DNA of 64,000 nt from Synechocystis salina LEGE 00031 (lineage in GTDB: Bacteria > Cyanobacteriota > Cyanobacteriia > Cyanobacteriales > Microcystaceae). Shown in pieces: positions 1 to 8,639 of the stretch. Position numbers and translations under genes: made by a program. Where the stretch lies: assembly GCF_015207985.1 (NCBI RefSeq), contig NZ_JADEVV010000001.1, forward strand, positions 1 to 64,000, read 5' to 3'. The notes beneath the pieces are model-generated. The model saw only the letters and a list, made by a program, of their open reading frames with translations, did not search any database and was not told the DNA's origin. How positions within the stretch are numbered: the stretch's first letter is position 1; each line of letters opens with the position of its first letter.

Positions 1-1
1 G

Positions 2-451
2 GCTGGGCGGGATTTGCAACCGGCAGAATGTCTGACCTTAATTAGTGAACCCACCGGTTGGTTGGATTCTGGCGATCGCCAATTGCGCCAGTATTTTTTA
101 GCCCAAGCCAGTCAATGTCTACAACGGGCAGAGGCCTTAAGTAAACAAATTCCGTCCCAGGGTAACTTAAGAGAACTAAAGCCCCATTTTCCCGATTTGG
201 AAATAGCTCTGGCGTGGCTCCACCGTCGGGGTCGTTTAGAGTGGTTAGACCCGTTTAATTACCGCATTGCCCCTGGTGATAATCAAACTAATCCCCTAGG
301 GGAATTGAAAAGTCAGTACCACCTGATGACCCAATACTTAACCAGTTCCCGTTGTCGCTGGCAAACGATTTTGGCCGCCTTTGGGGATAACTCTTTGGGG
401 GCCAGACAACCCTGTGGCACCTGCGACAATTGTCTGGCTAAACGTCAGTGA
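2..451 (+). CDS. recQ: RecQ-type ATP-dependent DNA helicase, C-terminal part (cut by window edge)
   Basis: The reading frame is open to the left edge, so only the C-terminal 149 residues are present. The first residues read AGRD-LQPAECL, the end of helicase motif VI of RecQ enzymes, where an arginine contacts ATP. The segment ends with a cysteine cluster, CGTCDNC, typical of the RecQ zinc-binding domain. RecQ unwinds 3'-tailed duplexes and stalled forks during recombinational repair. The winged-helix/HRDC region looks short, as in small cyanobacterial RecQ proteins. The ATP-binding half lies outside the window, so its integrity cannot be judged. Confidence 0.85.
   Translation, partial: AGRDLQPAECLTLISEPTGWLDSGDRQLRQYFLAQASQCLQRAEALSKQIPSQGNLRELKPHFPDLEIALAWLHRRGRLEWLDPFNYRIAPGDNQTNPLGELKSQYHLMTQYLTSSRCRWQTILAAFGDNSLGARQPCGTCDNCLAKRQ
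71..80. repeat. HIP1 element (representative copy of a window-wide repeat)
   Basis: GGCGATCGCC is the extended form of the cyanobacterial highly iterated palindrome HIP1 (GCGATCGC). Many further copies are visible through the window, inside genes and between them, for example in cbiD, ispF, ribBA, uvrA and at 63201-63210. Their density is typical of Synechocystis and supports the taxonomic assignment. Its function is unknown; links to methylation and recombination have been proposed. Confidence 0.9.
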
Positions 452-608
452 TTTTCGGGAGCCTAGGGGATGATTTAGATATAAAATTCAATACTGATTC
501 CGGTAATATGAGGCGAATGTGGTCTTACTTTACTGACCATCGACATCTTTATATAGTTTGCAAACAGCCTTAAATTTAGGCGTTTATTTATCTTTTTTTC
601 GTTGCACC

Positions 609-1478
609 ATGGTTAATCAGCCCCTTGTAAGCATCATTATTCCCGCCTATAGGGCTGAAAACACCATTGCCTTTACTGTCCGCAGTGTGTTGGCCCAGAC
701 CTATGACCATTGGCAGGTGGCGATTGGTGTGGATGACCAGGTAGATTACCTGCAACTGTTAGCGGAACAGGGCATCAATGACCCCAGGTTGAAGCAAATT
801 TTTACCGGCGGCATTGGCAGTGGGGAGGCGATCGCCAGAAATACGGCGGTGAGTATTTGTGATGGAGAGATTCTGGCCAACTTGGATGCGGACGATGCCT
901 TTGCACCCGATCGCCTGGAAAAGTTAGTCCCCCTAGCGGAAAAGTATGGCGTGGCGATCGACAACACTGGGGTTTATAACAGTGAATTGGTGTTGTATAA
1001 GCAACCCTTTCCCCAACGGCAAGAACTGAGCTTTGCCACGGCGGCGGATATTCTTAGTCCCCGCATTCCCTTTTTTCCAGTTTTTCAACGGCAATTTTTA
1101 GGAACTGGCTGGACGAAAGTGCCCTTTGCGGCGGATGTACTTTTTAATTTAGAGCTATTGAGTCGCACGGAAAAAGTAGCGATTCATCCCGACCCCCTCT
1201 ACCGTTACTACAAACGAGACAATTCCATTACCCAATCTGCCAATGCCTTTGAGACAGCGGAAAAGGCCTATCTGACTATTTTGTCCTTGCTAGACGAAGG
1301 TGCTTTGACTTTAACCGACACAATTCGTCAGGCGGCCCACCAAGAATTTAGTGAAAATTTAGCTTTGAATAAAGTTTTTCGTCGTTACATGAAAGAAGGT
1401 CGTTGCCAAAATCTAGAACAATTTTTAGATATGACCAACAATGGGCAACAAATTGAGTTTGCGGCTCACCCTAACTAA
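609..1478 (+). CDS. Family 2 glycosyltransferase (GT-A fold)
   Basis: 289 residues from the ATG at 609; the frame is open upstream to 558, but the ATG directly precedes the conserved first beta strand VSIIIPAYRAENTI. The GT2 nucleotide-binding pattern is followed by a metal-binding LDADD motif about 100 residues in, within ILANLDADDAF. The C-terminal half resembles cyanobacterial glycosyltransferases that decorate surface polysaccharide or lipids. There is no membrane segment, so it is probably a cytosolic or peripheral enzyme using a UDP- or GDP-sugar. Donor and acceptor cannot be told from sequence. It lies alone between recQ and cbiD. Confidence 0.82.
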   Translation: MVNQPLVSIIIPAYRAENTIAFTVRSVLAQTYDHWQVAIGVDDQVDYLQLLAEQGINDPRLKQIFTGGIGSGEAIARNTAVSICDGEILANLDADDAFAPDRLEKLVPLAEKYGVAIDNTGVYNSELVLYKQPFPQRQELSFATAADILSPRIPFFPVFQRQFLGTGWTKVPFAADVLFNLELLSRTEKVAIHPDPLYRYYKRDNSITQSANAFETAEKAYLTILSLLDEGALTLTDTIRQAAHQEFSENLALNKVFRRYMKEGRCQNLEQFLDMTNNGQQIEFAAHPN

Positions 1479-1537
1479 GTCTATTGCTCCATGGCGATCG
1501 CCCTATTTTTCTTGTAGTTAATTAGCAGTGAGAAAAT

Positions 1538-2686
1538 TTGTCCCAGTCTATTGCCGCCCAATCTGGTTATACTCTGCCCGTATTTGCCTGTGCCTCGGCG
1601 ATCGCCGCTGTGGAAACCTTGCTCACTGGTAACTGTCCAGATGTGGTGGCGTTGGAACTGTTGGAACCGGCCATAACAGCGGAAATCACCATTGAACAGG
1701 GAGCCTTGCTGGGCCAGCACAGAGCTTTGGCCATCAGCCGCAGTGAACCAGGGAATAACTTGGATTTAACGCGCCATACCCCTGTTTGGGCGGAAGTGGA
1801 ATTTACCCCAGGGGAAGGAAAATTGATTATTCAAGGGGGAGAAGGCATTGGCAAACAGCTTGACAGGGACGGCCAAGCGGCCATTTACAGCTATGCCCAA
1901 CGGCTGTTACATCACCATTTGCAACCCCGTATTAATGAAGATCAGAATCTCACAGTTACCCTAATTTTGCCCCTTGGTCGAACCTTAGCCACCCGCACAT
2001 CCAATGCAGCTTTTGGGGTGGTGGAAGGTTTATCTTTGTTAGGCACCAGCGGCATTGCCCAACCCCTCAGTGCTCCGGATCAACTGGCGGAGTTTCAGCG
2101 GCATTTGACTAGCTTGGCCCAGCAACATCAATGTTTAGTATTTTGCTTGGGGGAAAATGGTTTAGATTTGGCCCGGCAGTGGGGAGTACCCTTAGACCAA
2201 ATGGTAAAAACAGCCAATTGGTTAGGCTCCCTTTTGGTGTCGGCGGCGGCGGTGGGGGTGCAGGAAATCTTGCTCTTGGGTTACCACGGTAAATTGATCA
2301 AACTAGCCGGGGGCATTTTCCACACCCATCACCATTTAGCCGATGGCCGTTTGGAAATTCTCACTGCCCAAGCTGTACAAGCCGGTTTACCCTATCCTTT
2401 GGTACAGGAACTTGGCCAAGCACCCACCACCGAGGCAGGGTTAAAGCTGTTACGACAGTGGCAAACGGAGCAAAATTATCCTTGGGTTGGCAAAATCTAC
2501 CAGGCTATGGCGGGTACCATTGATCGCCGTTCGGAGGAATATGTTTATAAGGTCAGTCAACATCGTTTAAAAGTGGGCAGTTTACTGTTCGATGGCGATC
2601 GCCTACCGGTGGCCATTAGTGTCCAGGGCCAAGCCATGGCCGATAAATTGGGGTTGACTATGCCAGAAACTTACCGGCCTGCCTAA
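1538..2686 (+). CDS. cbiD: CbiD, cobalt-precorrin-5B C1-methyltransferase
   Basis: 382 residues. CbiD methylates C1 of cobalt-precorrin-5B in the anaerobic (early cobalt) route to cobalamin-type corrinoids; cyanobacteria use this route for pseudocobalamin. The N-terminal motif SGYTLPVFACASAIAA is the cyanobacterial version of the family start, and glycine-rich stretches such as LLGTSGIAQPLS and LLGYHGKLIKLAGGIFH are family hallmarks. A TTG at 1538 is the first usable start and leaves only a few residues before the conserved block; no ATG fits. No cobalamin riboswitch is seen in the short upstream gap. No other cobalamin genes are adjacent. Confidence 0.88.
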   Translation: MSQSIAAQSGYTLPVFACASAIAAVETLLTGNCPDVVALELLEPAITAEITIEQGALLGQHRALAISRSEPGNNLDLTRHTPVWAEVEFTPGEGKLIIQGGEGIGKQLDRDGQAAIYSYAQRLLHHHLQPRINEDQNLTVTLILPLGRTLATRTSNAAFGVVEGLSLLGTSGIAQPLSAPDQLAEFQRHLTSLAQQHQCLVFCLGENGLDLARQWGVPLDQMVKTANWLGSLLVSAAAVGVQEILLLGYHGKLIKLAGGIFHTHHHLADGRLEILTAQAVQAGLPYPLVQELGQAPTTEAGLKLLRQWQTEQNYPWVGKIYQAMAGTIDRRSEEYVYKVSQHRLKVGSLLFDGDRLPVAISVQGQAMADKLGLTMPETYRPA

Positions 2687-2763
2687 ACAAAACGCCACAA
2701 TTTCGGTGAGGCACAGCCTAGGGGATAATAGGACAGTTGCCATTTGGAGGGAGACAGTAGACC

Positions 2764-3699
2764 ATGCGCATTTTAATTATGGGGGGAACCCGTTTCATCG
2801 GTATCCATCTCTGCCGGGTGCTGGTGGCCCAAGGTCATGAAGTGGTGCTGTTTAATCGGGGTAATCGCCCTGACCCCGTCAATGGCTTGGCCCAAATCCA
2901 TGGCGATCGCCGGGTCCCGGAGCAGTTGCGAGAAAAACTGGAAAAGGAAGAATTTGACGTAATTTTTGACAACAACGGTCGGGAGTTGAGCGACACCCAG
3001 CCCCTGGTGGATTTATACAATGGTCGGGTCAAACAATTTGTTTACATGAGCTCCGCCGGTGTGTATCAAGCTTCTTCCCAAATGCCCCACCGGGAGACCG
3101 ATGCGGTGGATCCCCAAAGTCGTCATAAGGGAAAATTTGAAACGGAACGTTATCTGGCCCAGAGCGGCATTCCCTGGACTGCTATCCGCCCCACCTATAT
3201 TTATGGCCCCCACAACTACAATGCCCTCGAATCCTGGTTTTTTGACCGTTTAGTGCGGGGTCGAGCCATTCCCATCCCCGGCAATGGTCAATACATCACC
3301 CAACTAGGCCATGTGGAAGATTTGGCGATCGCCATGGCCAAAACCATCGTTACCCCAGCGGCGATCGGACAAATTTATAACATCTCCGGCGATCGGTACG
3401 TCACCATGGATGGCTTGGCCCAAGCCTGTGCCAGTGCGGCGGGCCTTGACCCCCAGGGAGTTAAATTAGTCCACTATGACCCCAAGGATTTTGACTTTGG
3501 TAAACGCAAAGCCTTCCCGTTACGCCAACAACACTTTTTTGCTGATATTCAAAAAGCCCAAGACCATTTAGATTGGCATCCCAATTATGATTTAGTAGAA
3601 GGCTTAAAAAATAGCTTTCAACTGGATTATCTACCGTCCGGTAAGGGGGAAGAAAAAGGAGATTTTGACTTAGATGAACAAATCCTAGCTTTTAGTTAA
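2764..3699 (+). CDS. NAD-dependent epimerase/dehydratase-family protein, CSP41-like
   Basis: 311 residues starting at an ATG preceded by GGAGGGAGAC. The N-terminus carries an extended-SDR Rossmann motif (GGTRFIG, residues 7-13). The serine region SSAGVYQASSQ follows where the catalytic Tyr-x3-Lys would lie, but the lysine is missing, as in the chloroplast CSP41 group of RNA-binding atypical SDR proteins. The PCC 6803 orthologue (slr1540, from memory) has been described as an mRNA-binding protein. A role in RNA or ribosome stabilisation is therefore more likely than sugar epimerisation, but this is inference. It stands alone between cbiD and a nuclease-fold gene. Confidence 0.8.
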   Translation: MRILIMGGTRFIGIHLCRVLVAQGHEVVLFNRGNRPDPVNGLAQIHGDRRVPEQLREKLEKEEFDVIFDNNGRELSDTQPLVDLYNGRVKQFVYMSSAGVYQASSQMPHRETDAVDPQSRHKGKFETERYLAQSGIPWTAIRPTYIYGPHNYNALESWFFDRLVRGRAIPIPGNGQYITQLGHVEDLAIAMAKTIVTPAAIGQIYNISGDRYVTMDGLAQACASAAGLDPQGVKLVHYDPKDFDFGKRKAFPLRQQHFFADIQKAQDHLDWHPNYDLVEGLKNSFQLDYLPSGKGEEKGDFDLDEQILAFS

Positions 3700-3870
3700 C
3701 TTACAGCGGTACGGGTATCTGAGCGACACGGCAAAACTCTTACAGAATGGAAGGGGTTGAGACTGCTTAATGTTTATCAGTCTGATTCGGAATTTGCTGT
3801 AGTTTACTAAATGCCAATGTTTGCAGCATTTTAATTGGTTAACTGTTACTGAACATCAAGGAGGAAAATA

Positions 3871-4419
3871 GTGGCCACCACTGCCAATGAAGTTTGGACC
3901 TTACTGGGGCAGTTAATTGAGTCCCAAAAAGAAACCGATCGCCGTATGCAAGAGACTGATCGTCAAATCAAAGAACTAGGTAAACAAATTGGGGGATTAG
4001 GAAAAAAATTTGGTAGTTTTACCGAAGGTTTAGCTCTGCCTTCCATGGAGCGCATTCTGCAAGAGCGTTTTGGCATGGAGGTCATTAGTCCCAGTGTCAG
4101 AGCCAGCAAAGGAGGGCAACATTTAGAAATTGACGTTCTAGCCTATGCCAATAGTGACATTAATACTGCTTACGTGGTGGAAGTCAAAAGCCATCCCAGG
4201 GAAGAATCCATTACCCAACTAAAAAATTTGCTCCAGAAGTTTCGTATCTTCTTTCCTGAGCATAAAGATAAAAAATTATATGGCATTCTAGCGGCAGTAG
4301 ATTGGTCAGAAGATTTAAAGCAACAGGCATTACGGGAGGGTTTATATGTGGCCCGCATTCACGACGGGGTGTTTGAATTGGCCGAGACTCCGGCCGATTT
4401 TCGGCCTAAGCTTTGGTGA
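3871..4419 (+). CDS. Coiled-coil protein with PD-(D/E)XK nuclease-like domain (DUF3782 type)
   Basis: 182 residues with a GTG start at 3871, chosen because AAGGAGG lies just upstream. Residues about 15-50 form a charged coiled coil with repeats of the type ETDRxxxETDRQIKEL. The C-terminal half has EIDVLAYAN followed by VVEVKSH, matching the D...ExK core of PD-(D/E)XK nucleases. The family is present in many copies in cyanobacteria and often sits alone; its activity is undescribed as far as I know. It is probably a cytosolic protein of unknown role. Neighbours (CSP41-like gene, ispF) give no functional hint. Confidence 0.7.
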   Translation: MATTANEVWTLLGQLIESQKETDRRMQETDRQIKELGKQIGGLGKKFGSFTEGLALPSMERILQERFGMEVISPSVRASKGGQHLEIDVLAYANSDINTAYVVEVKSHPREESITQLKNLLQKFRIFFPEHKDKKLYGILAAVDWSEDLKQQALREGLYVARIHDGVFELAETPADFRPKLW

Positions 4420-4526
4420 TGATTCACCTAATCAAATGGGAGTTTTGGGCGTTGTTTAAGTAATTCTAGGTAGCCCGATCATTTTCTACTTTCTCAATCT
4501 CAATTTATTTAAACTTACTAATTTTT

Positions 4527-5012
4527 ATGATTGCTCTCCGCATCGGCAACGGCTACGATATCCACCGCCTCGTAGGCGATCGCCCCTTGATTTTGGGGGG
4601 GGTTACCATTGCCCACCATTTGGGGCTAGATGGCCACAGCGATGCCGACGTGTTGACCCATGCCTTAATGGATGCCCTGCTAGGAGCGTTGAGTTTGGGG
4701 GACATTGGCCACTACTTTCCCCCCAGCGATGCCCAGTGGCGGGGGGCCGACAGCCTCAAACTTTTGGCCCAGGTTAATCAACTCATCATTGAACGGGGTT
4801 GGCGCATTAATAATCTGGATAACGTGATTGTGGCAGAACAACCCAAACTTAAACCCCACATCCAGGCCATGAAGGAGAATCTCGCTAAAGTTTTAGCCAT
4901 TGATCCAGACTTGATTGGTATTAAAGCCACCACCAATGAGCGTTTGGGTCCCACGGGCAGGGAGGAAGGCATTGCCGCCTACAGCGTGGCCCTATTGGTT
5001 AAAGAGGGCTAA
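4527..5012 (+). CDS. ispF: IspF, 2-C-methyl-D-erythritol 2,4-cyclodiphosphate synthase
   Basis: 161 residues, the usual length. The enzyme converts CDP-ME 2-phosphate to MEcPP in the MEP isoprenoid pathway, which feeds carotenoid and chlorophyll side chains. The metal-binding GYDIHRL near the N-terminus, [19 protein letters not shown], and [14 protein letters not shown] near the C-terminus are all intact. It acts as a soluble trimer. The ATG at 4527 fits the family start exactly. The next gene begins about 150 bases downstream on the same strand. Confidence 0.95.
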   Translation: MIALRIGNGYDIHRLVGDRPLILGGVTIAHHLGLDGHSDADVLTHALMDALLGALSLGDIGHYFPPSDAQWRGADSLKLLAQVNQLIIERGWRINNLDNVIVAEQPKLKPHIQAMKENLAKVLAIDPDLIGIKATTNERLGPTGREEGIAAYSVALLVKEG

Positions 5013-5168
5013 ACACTGGACCATAGGGCAGGACATTCTTGCCCTATCCATGCCGCTGGTAAAGGTTGTTACGGTTTGCCTGTTGCAAAATGTGAGAAGA
5101 GCAGTTTAACCTGCCCTGTGAATTTTGACCGCATTTTTGCTTGGCCGCTGACCAGTTTAAAAGTCTTT

Positions 5169-6536
5169 ATGAATCTTGCCCTGCCTAGCCAGTATCAATT
5201 TTTGCCCCGTTTTTTTCGCCTAGCTACCATTGCCGTCCTTTCCAATATGATGGTGCCCCTAGCTGGGTTAGTGGACACGGCTTTTTTGGGCCATCTGGAA
5301 GACATTGATTATTTAGCGGGGGTGATCCTAGGCTCAATTTTGTTTGATTACCTCTACCGGGTCTTAAAGTTTTTACGCACCAGCACCACTGCCCTCACAG
5401 CCCAAGCCGTAGGAGAAGAAGACCAAGCGGAAGTATGGGTGGCGGGATTGAGAAGTGCCTTCGTAGCCCTGTTGTTGGGACTGGGGATTTTAGCCCTGCA
5501 ATATCCCTTGCAAAAATTCGGTTTTGCCCTGTTAACGGGGGCTCCGGGGGTAGAACAATCGGGCATGGATTATTTTTACGGCCGCATTTGGGGGGCTCCG
5601 GCGGTATTGCTCAATTTTGTGATCCTAGGCTGGCTCTTAGGTCAGGAGCGCAACGGCTTAGTTTTGCTCATTTCCCTGGTCGCCAATTTTTCCAACGTTG
5701 GCTTGGACTATCTCATGATCAACCGTTGGGGCTGGGCCAGTGCGGGAGCGGGTTGGGCCACTGCTAGTAGTCAGTATTTAGCTCTGGCATTGGGTTTGAT
5801 CTGCATTGTCGCCTTAGCCAAGAAAGGGAAAGCTAAGGGAGAGTTTAAAGCGGCGATCGCCAAATTATCGGACTGGGGAGCATTACGGTCTACCATCGCC
5901 CTGAAAGGAAATATTTTGATCCGCTTTGTGGTCTTGATCACCACCTATTCTTTGTTTACCAATATCAGTTCCAGCTTTGGCACGGAAGTTTTGGCCCAAA
6001 ATGGTCTGCTGTTGCAAATTGCCCTGCTCAGCCAATTCACCATCCAGGGGGTGGGTATGACCAGTCAAACCCTCACTGGTAATTTCAAGAGTAAAGGGGA
6101 CTATCAATTATTATTGCCGGTTTTACTCACTGCCATTAGCACCACCTTAGTTATGGCCCTGGGATTTGCCGCCGTGGCGATCGCCTTCCCTGAAACCCTA
6201 TTTGGACTCTTAACGAACCACGCCGAAATCAACGACAGCGTCCGTCAATACACCATCTGGCTGATTCCGCTGTTGGAGAGCACCGCCCTGGCCTTTATGC
6301 TGGAAGGCTATTTCATCGGCCTTAAAGCTTCCCAACCCCTGAGGAACGGAGTACTGTTTGCCTTCTGCCTGATCTATCTGCCCTGCCTTGGACTAGCCAT
6401 TTGGCAACAGAGCAACAACCTACTCTGGTTTTCCCTTGTTTCCTACATGCTGGGGCTAGTTATTTATCTGGGCTGGCAATTGATTACCCGATTTTCACCG
6501 CAGATTTTAGCCTTGGAAGCCAAACAGCCTAGCTAG
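5169..6536 (+). CDS. MATE-family efflux transporter (DinF type)
   Basis: 455 residues from the ATG at 5169; the frame extends upstream to 5076, but the upstream part is not hydrophobic and has no conserved look. About twelve hydrophobic segments and the MATE-typical N-terminal pattern MVPLAGLVDTAFLGHL place it in the plasma membrane. The DinF subgroup exports cationic or aromatic compounds with Na+ or H+ coupling. The substrate cannot be inferred. It ends tail to tail with crtR, the two frames overlapping by 8 bases, so transcription converges here. Confidence 0.88.
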   Translation: MNLALPSQYQFLPRFFRLATIAVLSNMMVPLAGLVDTAFLGHLEDIDYLAGVILGSILFDYLYRVLKFLRTSTTALTAQAVGEEDQAEVWVAGLRSAFVALLLGLGILALQYPLQKFGFALLTGAPGVEQSGMDYFYGRIWGAPAVLLNFVILGWLLGQERNGLVLLISLVANFSNVGLDYLMINRWGWASAGAGWATASSQYLALALGLICIVALAKKGKAKGEFKAAIAKLSDWGALRSTIALKGNILIRFVVLITTYSLFTNISSSFGTEVLAQNGLLLQIALLSQFTIQGVGMTSQTLTGNFKSKGDYQLLLPVLLTAISTTLVMALGFAAVAIAFPETLFGLLTNHAEINDSVRQYTIWLIPLLESTALAFMLEGYFIGLKASQPLRNGVLFAFCLIYLPCLGLAIWQQSNNLLWFSLVSYMLGLVIYLGWQLITRFSPQILALEAKQPS

Positions 6537-7446
6537 GTTTGTCGGAGGACTGGGAACCATGGTGGCCATGGAAGCGAATACCAAGGAAAACGTCATAGAG
6601 GAAGCTCCAGAAATTTTTTCCTTCCAGCAAGCCTAGGGACTGGTCACAGCCCTTCTCGTCCAAAATGGGCTTGGTGATGTGATAGGTATTTTGGTAGTGG
6701 TACCAAGGAATAGAAGGCCACAGGTGGTGGATGAGGTGGTAATTTTGCCCGAAAATAAGCCAATTCAAAATGGGACTAGGATAAACCCGGGCATTCTTCC
6801 AGCGGTTCCTTTCCTGAAAAGGCCGGTGGGGTAAGTAATCAAAAAATAGCCCCAGGGCAATGCCGACGATCAAAGCCGGCACAAACCAGTAGTTCATCAC
6901 AAAGCCGATAAAACCGTAATGAATGCCGAGAAAAACAATGGTGAACAATACCAGCCGACTTAAAAACCACTCCAGCAACTCATACTTACGCCACAACTGT
7001 CGCTTAAAGAAAAAGATCTCATGGTAGAAGAATCGGGCCGCAATCAGAAACAGGGGGCCACCGGTGGAAACAAAATGGTCCGGGTCGTTCTCTGGATCAT
7101 TGACGTTGGCATGGTGTTGGAGATGCACCCGGGTAAAGACGGGAAAGGCAAAGCCCAACATTAGGGCACTACCGTGGCCGAGCACCGCATTAACAATGGT
7201 GTTACGGTGAGCTGCATTGTGGGATGCATCGTGGATTACGGTGCCCGACAGGTGTAACGCCAGCACTGAACAACAAAAGCAAAGCCAGTGGGGCAGTCCC
7301 CATTGCCAGTAGCCAAAAATGTTAGCAAGCATTAAGAGGATGGCTATCCCAAACATGGCTACGTTGGGATTGAAGCCGCCGTCCGCCTGTAAAAATTTCT
7401 TTGGGACAGCTTGGGAAACGGTTTGCAGCGGTTGGGTCGCCTGCAT
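6529..7446 (-). CDS. crtR: CrtR, beta-carotene hydroxylase
   Basis: 305 residues from the ATG at 7446, which has AGGAG about 11 bases upstream; an in-frame GTG at 7470 would add eight residues but lacks a ribosome site. CrtR hydroxylates the beta rings of carotenoids, giving zeaxanthin and the hydroxylated ring of myxoxanthophyll and 3'-hydroxyechinenone. The three histidine clusters of the membrane di-iron family are present: HDASH, HLQHH and HLIHH. Several hydrophobic segments anchor it in the membrane. It is divergent to hliB across a 363-base spacer. Sequence around residues 165-215 differs from my memory of the PCC 6803 protein, which argues for a different strain. Confidence 0.93.
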   Translation of the reverse strand: MQATQPLQTVSQAVPKKFLQADGGFNPNVAMFGIAILLMLANIFGYWQWGLPHWLCFCCSVLALHLSGTVIHDASHNAAHRNTIVNAVLGHGSALMLGFAFPVFTRVHLQHHANVNDPENDPDHFVSTGGPLFLIAARFFYHEIFFFKRQLWRKYELLEWFLSRLVLFTIVFLGIHYGFIGFVMNYWFVPALIVGIALGLFFDYLPHRPFQERNRWKNARVYPSPILNWLIFGQNYHLIHHLWPSIPWYHYQNTYHITKPILDEKGCDQSLGLLEGKNFWSFLYDVFLGIRFHGHHGSQSSDKPS

Positions 7447-7720
7447 TACTATGACGGACTCCTGGCACACGAAATGGGACGCACTTCTGGTCAGTTTATA
7501 GCAAAAATGCTGGGGAAAGGAAGACAGTCAAAGAAAAAGCACAGGACATCAAAGGGGCAGTCCCTGGGCCCCGACGCCATTGCCTGAGCACACTCGACAC
7601 CTCCGATGTTACGCAAATGTAACGAAAAACATTGACCCTCTCAGAATTTAGGCAAAGCGCCCAAACCCAGCCCAGGCAAGCAATCCCTTGATTCACAAGA
7701 AGTTTATTTGGTCAATACCC

Positions 7721-7750
7721 TTGACAAAAATCTTAACAATACGTTACATT
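7721..7750 (+). promoter_or_regulatory. Probable hliB promoter (-35 TTGACA, -10 TACATT)
   Basis: TTGACA at 7721-7726 is a perfect -35 box. TACATT at 7745-7750 follows with an 18-base spacer and matches four of six -10 consensus positions. Transcription would begin near 7757, leaving a leader of about 50 bases before the hliB ATG. The -10 box is embedded in the first HLR1 half-site. Confidence 0.55.
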
Positions 7751-7770
7751 TATTTACATAAGGTTACAAA
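7743..7770 (+). promoter_or_regulatory. Triple HLR1 motif (RpaB-type operator)
   Basis: Three octamers of the form (G/T)TTACA(T/A)(T/A) occur in tandem, each separated by two bases: GTTACATT (7743-7750), TTTACATA (7753-7760) and GTTACAAA (7763-7770). The HLR1 element bound by the response regulator RpaB in cyanobacteria normally has two such copies with the same spacing. They overlap the -10 box and start region, a position where RpaB would be expected to repress in low light. The motif is seen directly; RpaB binding here is inference. Confidence 0.75.
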
Positions 7771-7809
7771 ACAAAAACCTTAAACACCTAAACCAAAGGA
7801 GACCAATTT

Positions 7810-8022
7810 ATGACTAGCCGCGGATTTCGCCTCGACCAAGACAACCGTCTCAACAACTTCGCCATTGAGCCCCCTGTTTATGTTGACAGCAGCGTTCAAG
7901 CCGGTTGGACTGAATATGCCGAAAAAATGAATGGTCGCTTTGCCATGATCGGCTTTGTTTCCCTACTAGCAATGGAAGTAATCACTGGCCACGGCATTGT
8001 GGGTTGGTTGCTCTCTCTCTAA
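7810..8022 (+). CDS. hliB: HliB (ScpD), high-light-inducible one-helix chlorophyll-binding protein
   Basis: 70 residues, the same length as the PCC 6803 protein, which it matches as I recall it. A single transmembrane helix near the C-terminus contains the chlorophyll-binding [11 protein letters not shown] motif of the Lhc superfamily. HliB associates with photosystem II subunits such as CP47 under stress, protecting newly made or repaired chlorophyll proteins. AAGGAG lies nine bases before the ATG. It is followed 109 bases later by lilA in the same direction, consistent with the known hliB-lilA operon. Confidence 0.95.
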
Positions 8023-8131
8023 TTTGCCGAGTAGATAGCCAAGCAATTGATTGAACCAGGGCTTAGCCCCAGTTGATCGCCGAAGGAGTATCCTTCACCC
8101 CCTGGAAAATGAACAAGTAAGAGGTAAAACC

Positions 8132-8383
8132 ATGAACGCCGACACCGATATTTATCAAAACAAAGATTTATTTGCCCCCGTTGTCTTCCGCAGAGACTTC
8201 AACGAATTTGCTCCCATCAACAGCAACCAGGCCTGGTCTTTATTTTTCACCGCCGGGCAGGAAGATAAGCAGTTGGGCAACAGCCCTGAATTGGGGCGCT
8301 TTTTCACCAATACCCTCTTAGCAATTGGGGCTGCCACTTTCATCTGGGGTTACTTCTTCAGTCGTTGGGCTGACTTTCTCTAG
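8132..8383 (+). CDS. lilA: LilA, light-harvesting-like protein A
   Basis: 83 residues from the ATG at 8132, preceded by AGAGGT. A soluble N-terminal part of about 60 residues is followed by one hydrophobic helix (TLLAIGAATFIWGYFF). Unlike HliB it lacks the ExxNGRF chlorophyll-binding motif, so it is light-harvesting-like by association and pairing rather than by pigment binding. In PCC 6803 it is cotranscribed with hliB and induced by high light. The upstream in-frame extension to 8051 has no supporting features. A terminator follows. Confidence 0.9.
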   Translation: MNADTDIYQNKDLFAPVVFRRDFNEFAPINSNQAWSLFFTAGQEDKQLGNSPELGRFFTNTLLAIGAATFIWGYFFSRWADFL

Positions 8384-8445
8384 AAATAACTGTGGCTCAC
8401 CGCCACTAGAGTCGCCCCATGGTACCGCCTGCCATAGCACCACTG

Positions 8446-8474
8446 ACACCCCTGGTACCGGGTGTTATTTTTTT
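8446..8474 (+). terminator. Rho-independent terminator after hliB-lilA
   Basis: ACACCC at 8446-8451 pairs with GGGTGT at 8460-8465, with GGTACC inside the loop region, followed by TTATTTTTTT. It lies 63 bases beyond the lilA stop and fits an intrinsic terminator. Confidence 0.75.
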
Positions 8475-8639
8475 GGCAATATGGCGATATTTTGTCGGCA
8501 GAAGACGGGGGAAGTAAAAATGATGAAGGGAAAAATGGACACAGCCAGACATAAAATTTAAATTTTTTTAGCAAACACCTGTGATTCTAGAAACTCTTAC
8601 GGTATCCTTACGTCAACTAGCCTATGTGAGGAGTCAGCC

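Larger units (their letters stand above)
7447..7809. promoter_or_regulatory. crtR-hliB divergent intergenic region
   Basis: This 363-base spacer separates two light-regulated genes transcribed apart. The hliB-proximal end holds a promoter and three HLR1 half-sites, listed separately. In the middle, GTTAC-N6-GTAAC at 7608-7623 is an inverted repeat; read on the minus strand it contains one GTTACATT half-site facing crtR. The rest has no gene that I can support: frames of about 60 codons occur but look random. Confidence 0.6.

Noticed and set aside
1479..1537. Cobalamin riboswitch before cbiD
   Set aside because: The gap is only 59 bases, too short for the element, and no B12-box is visible.
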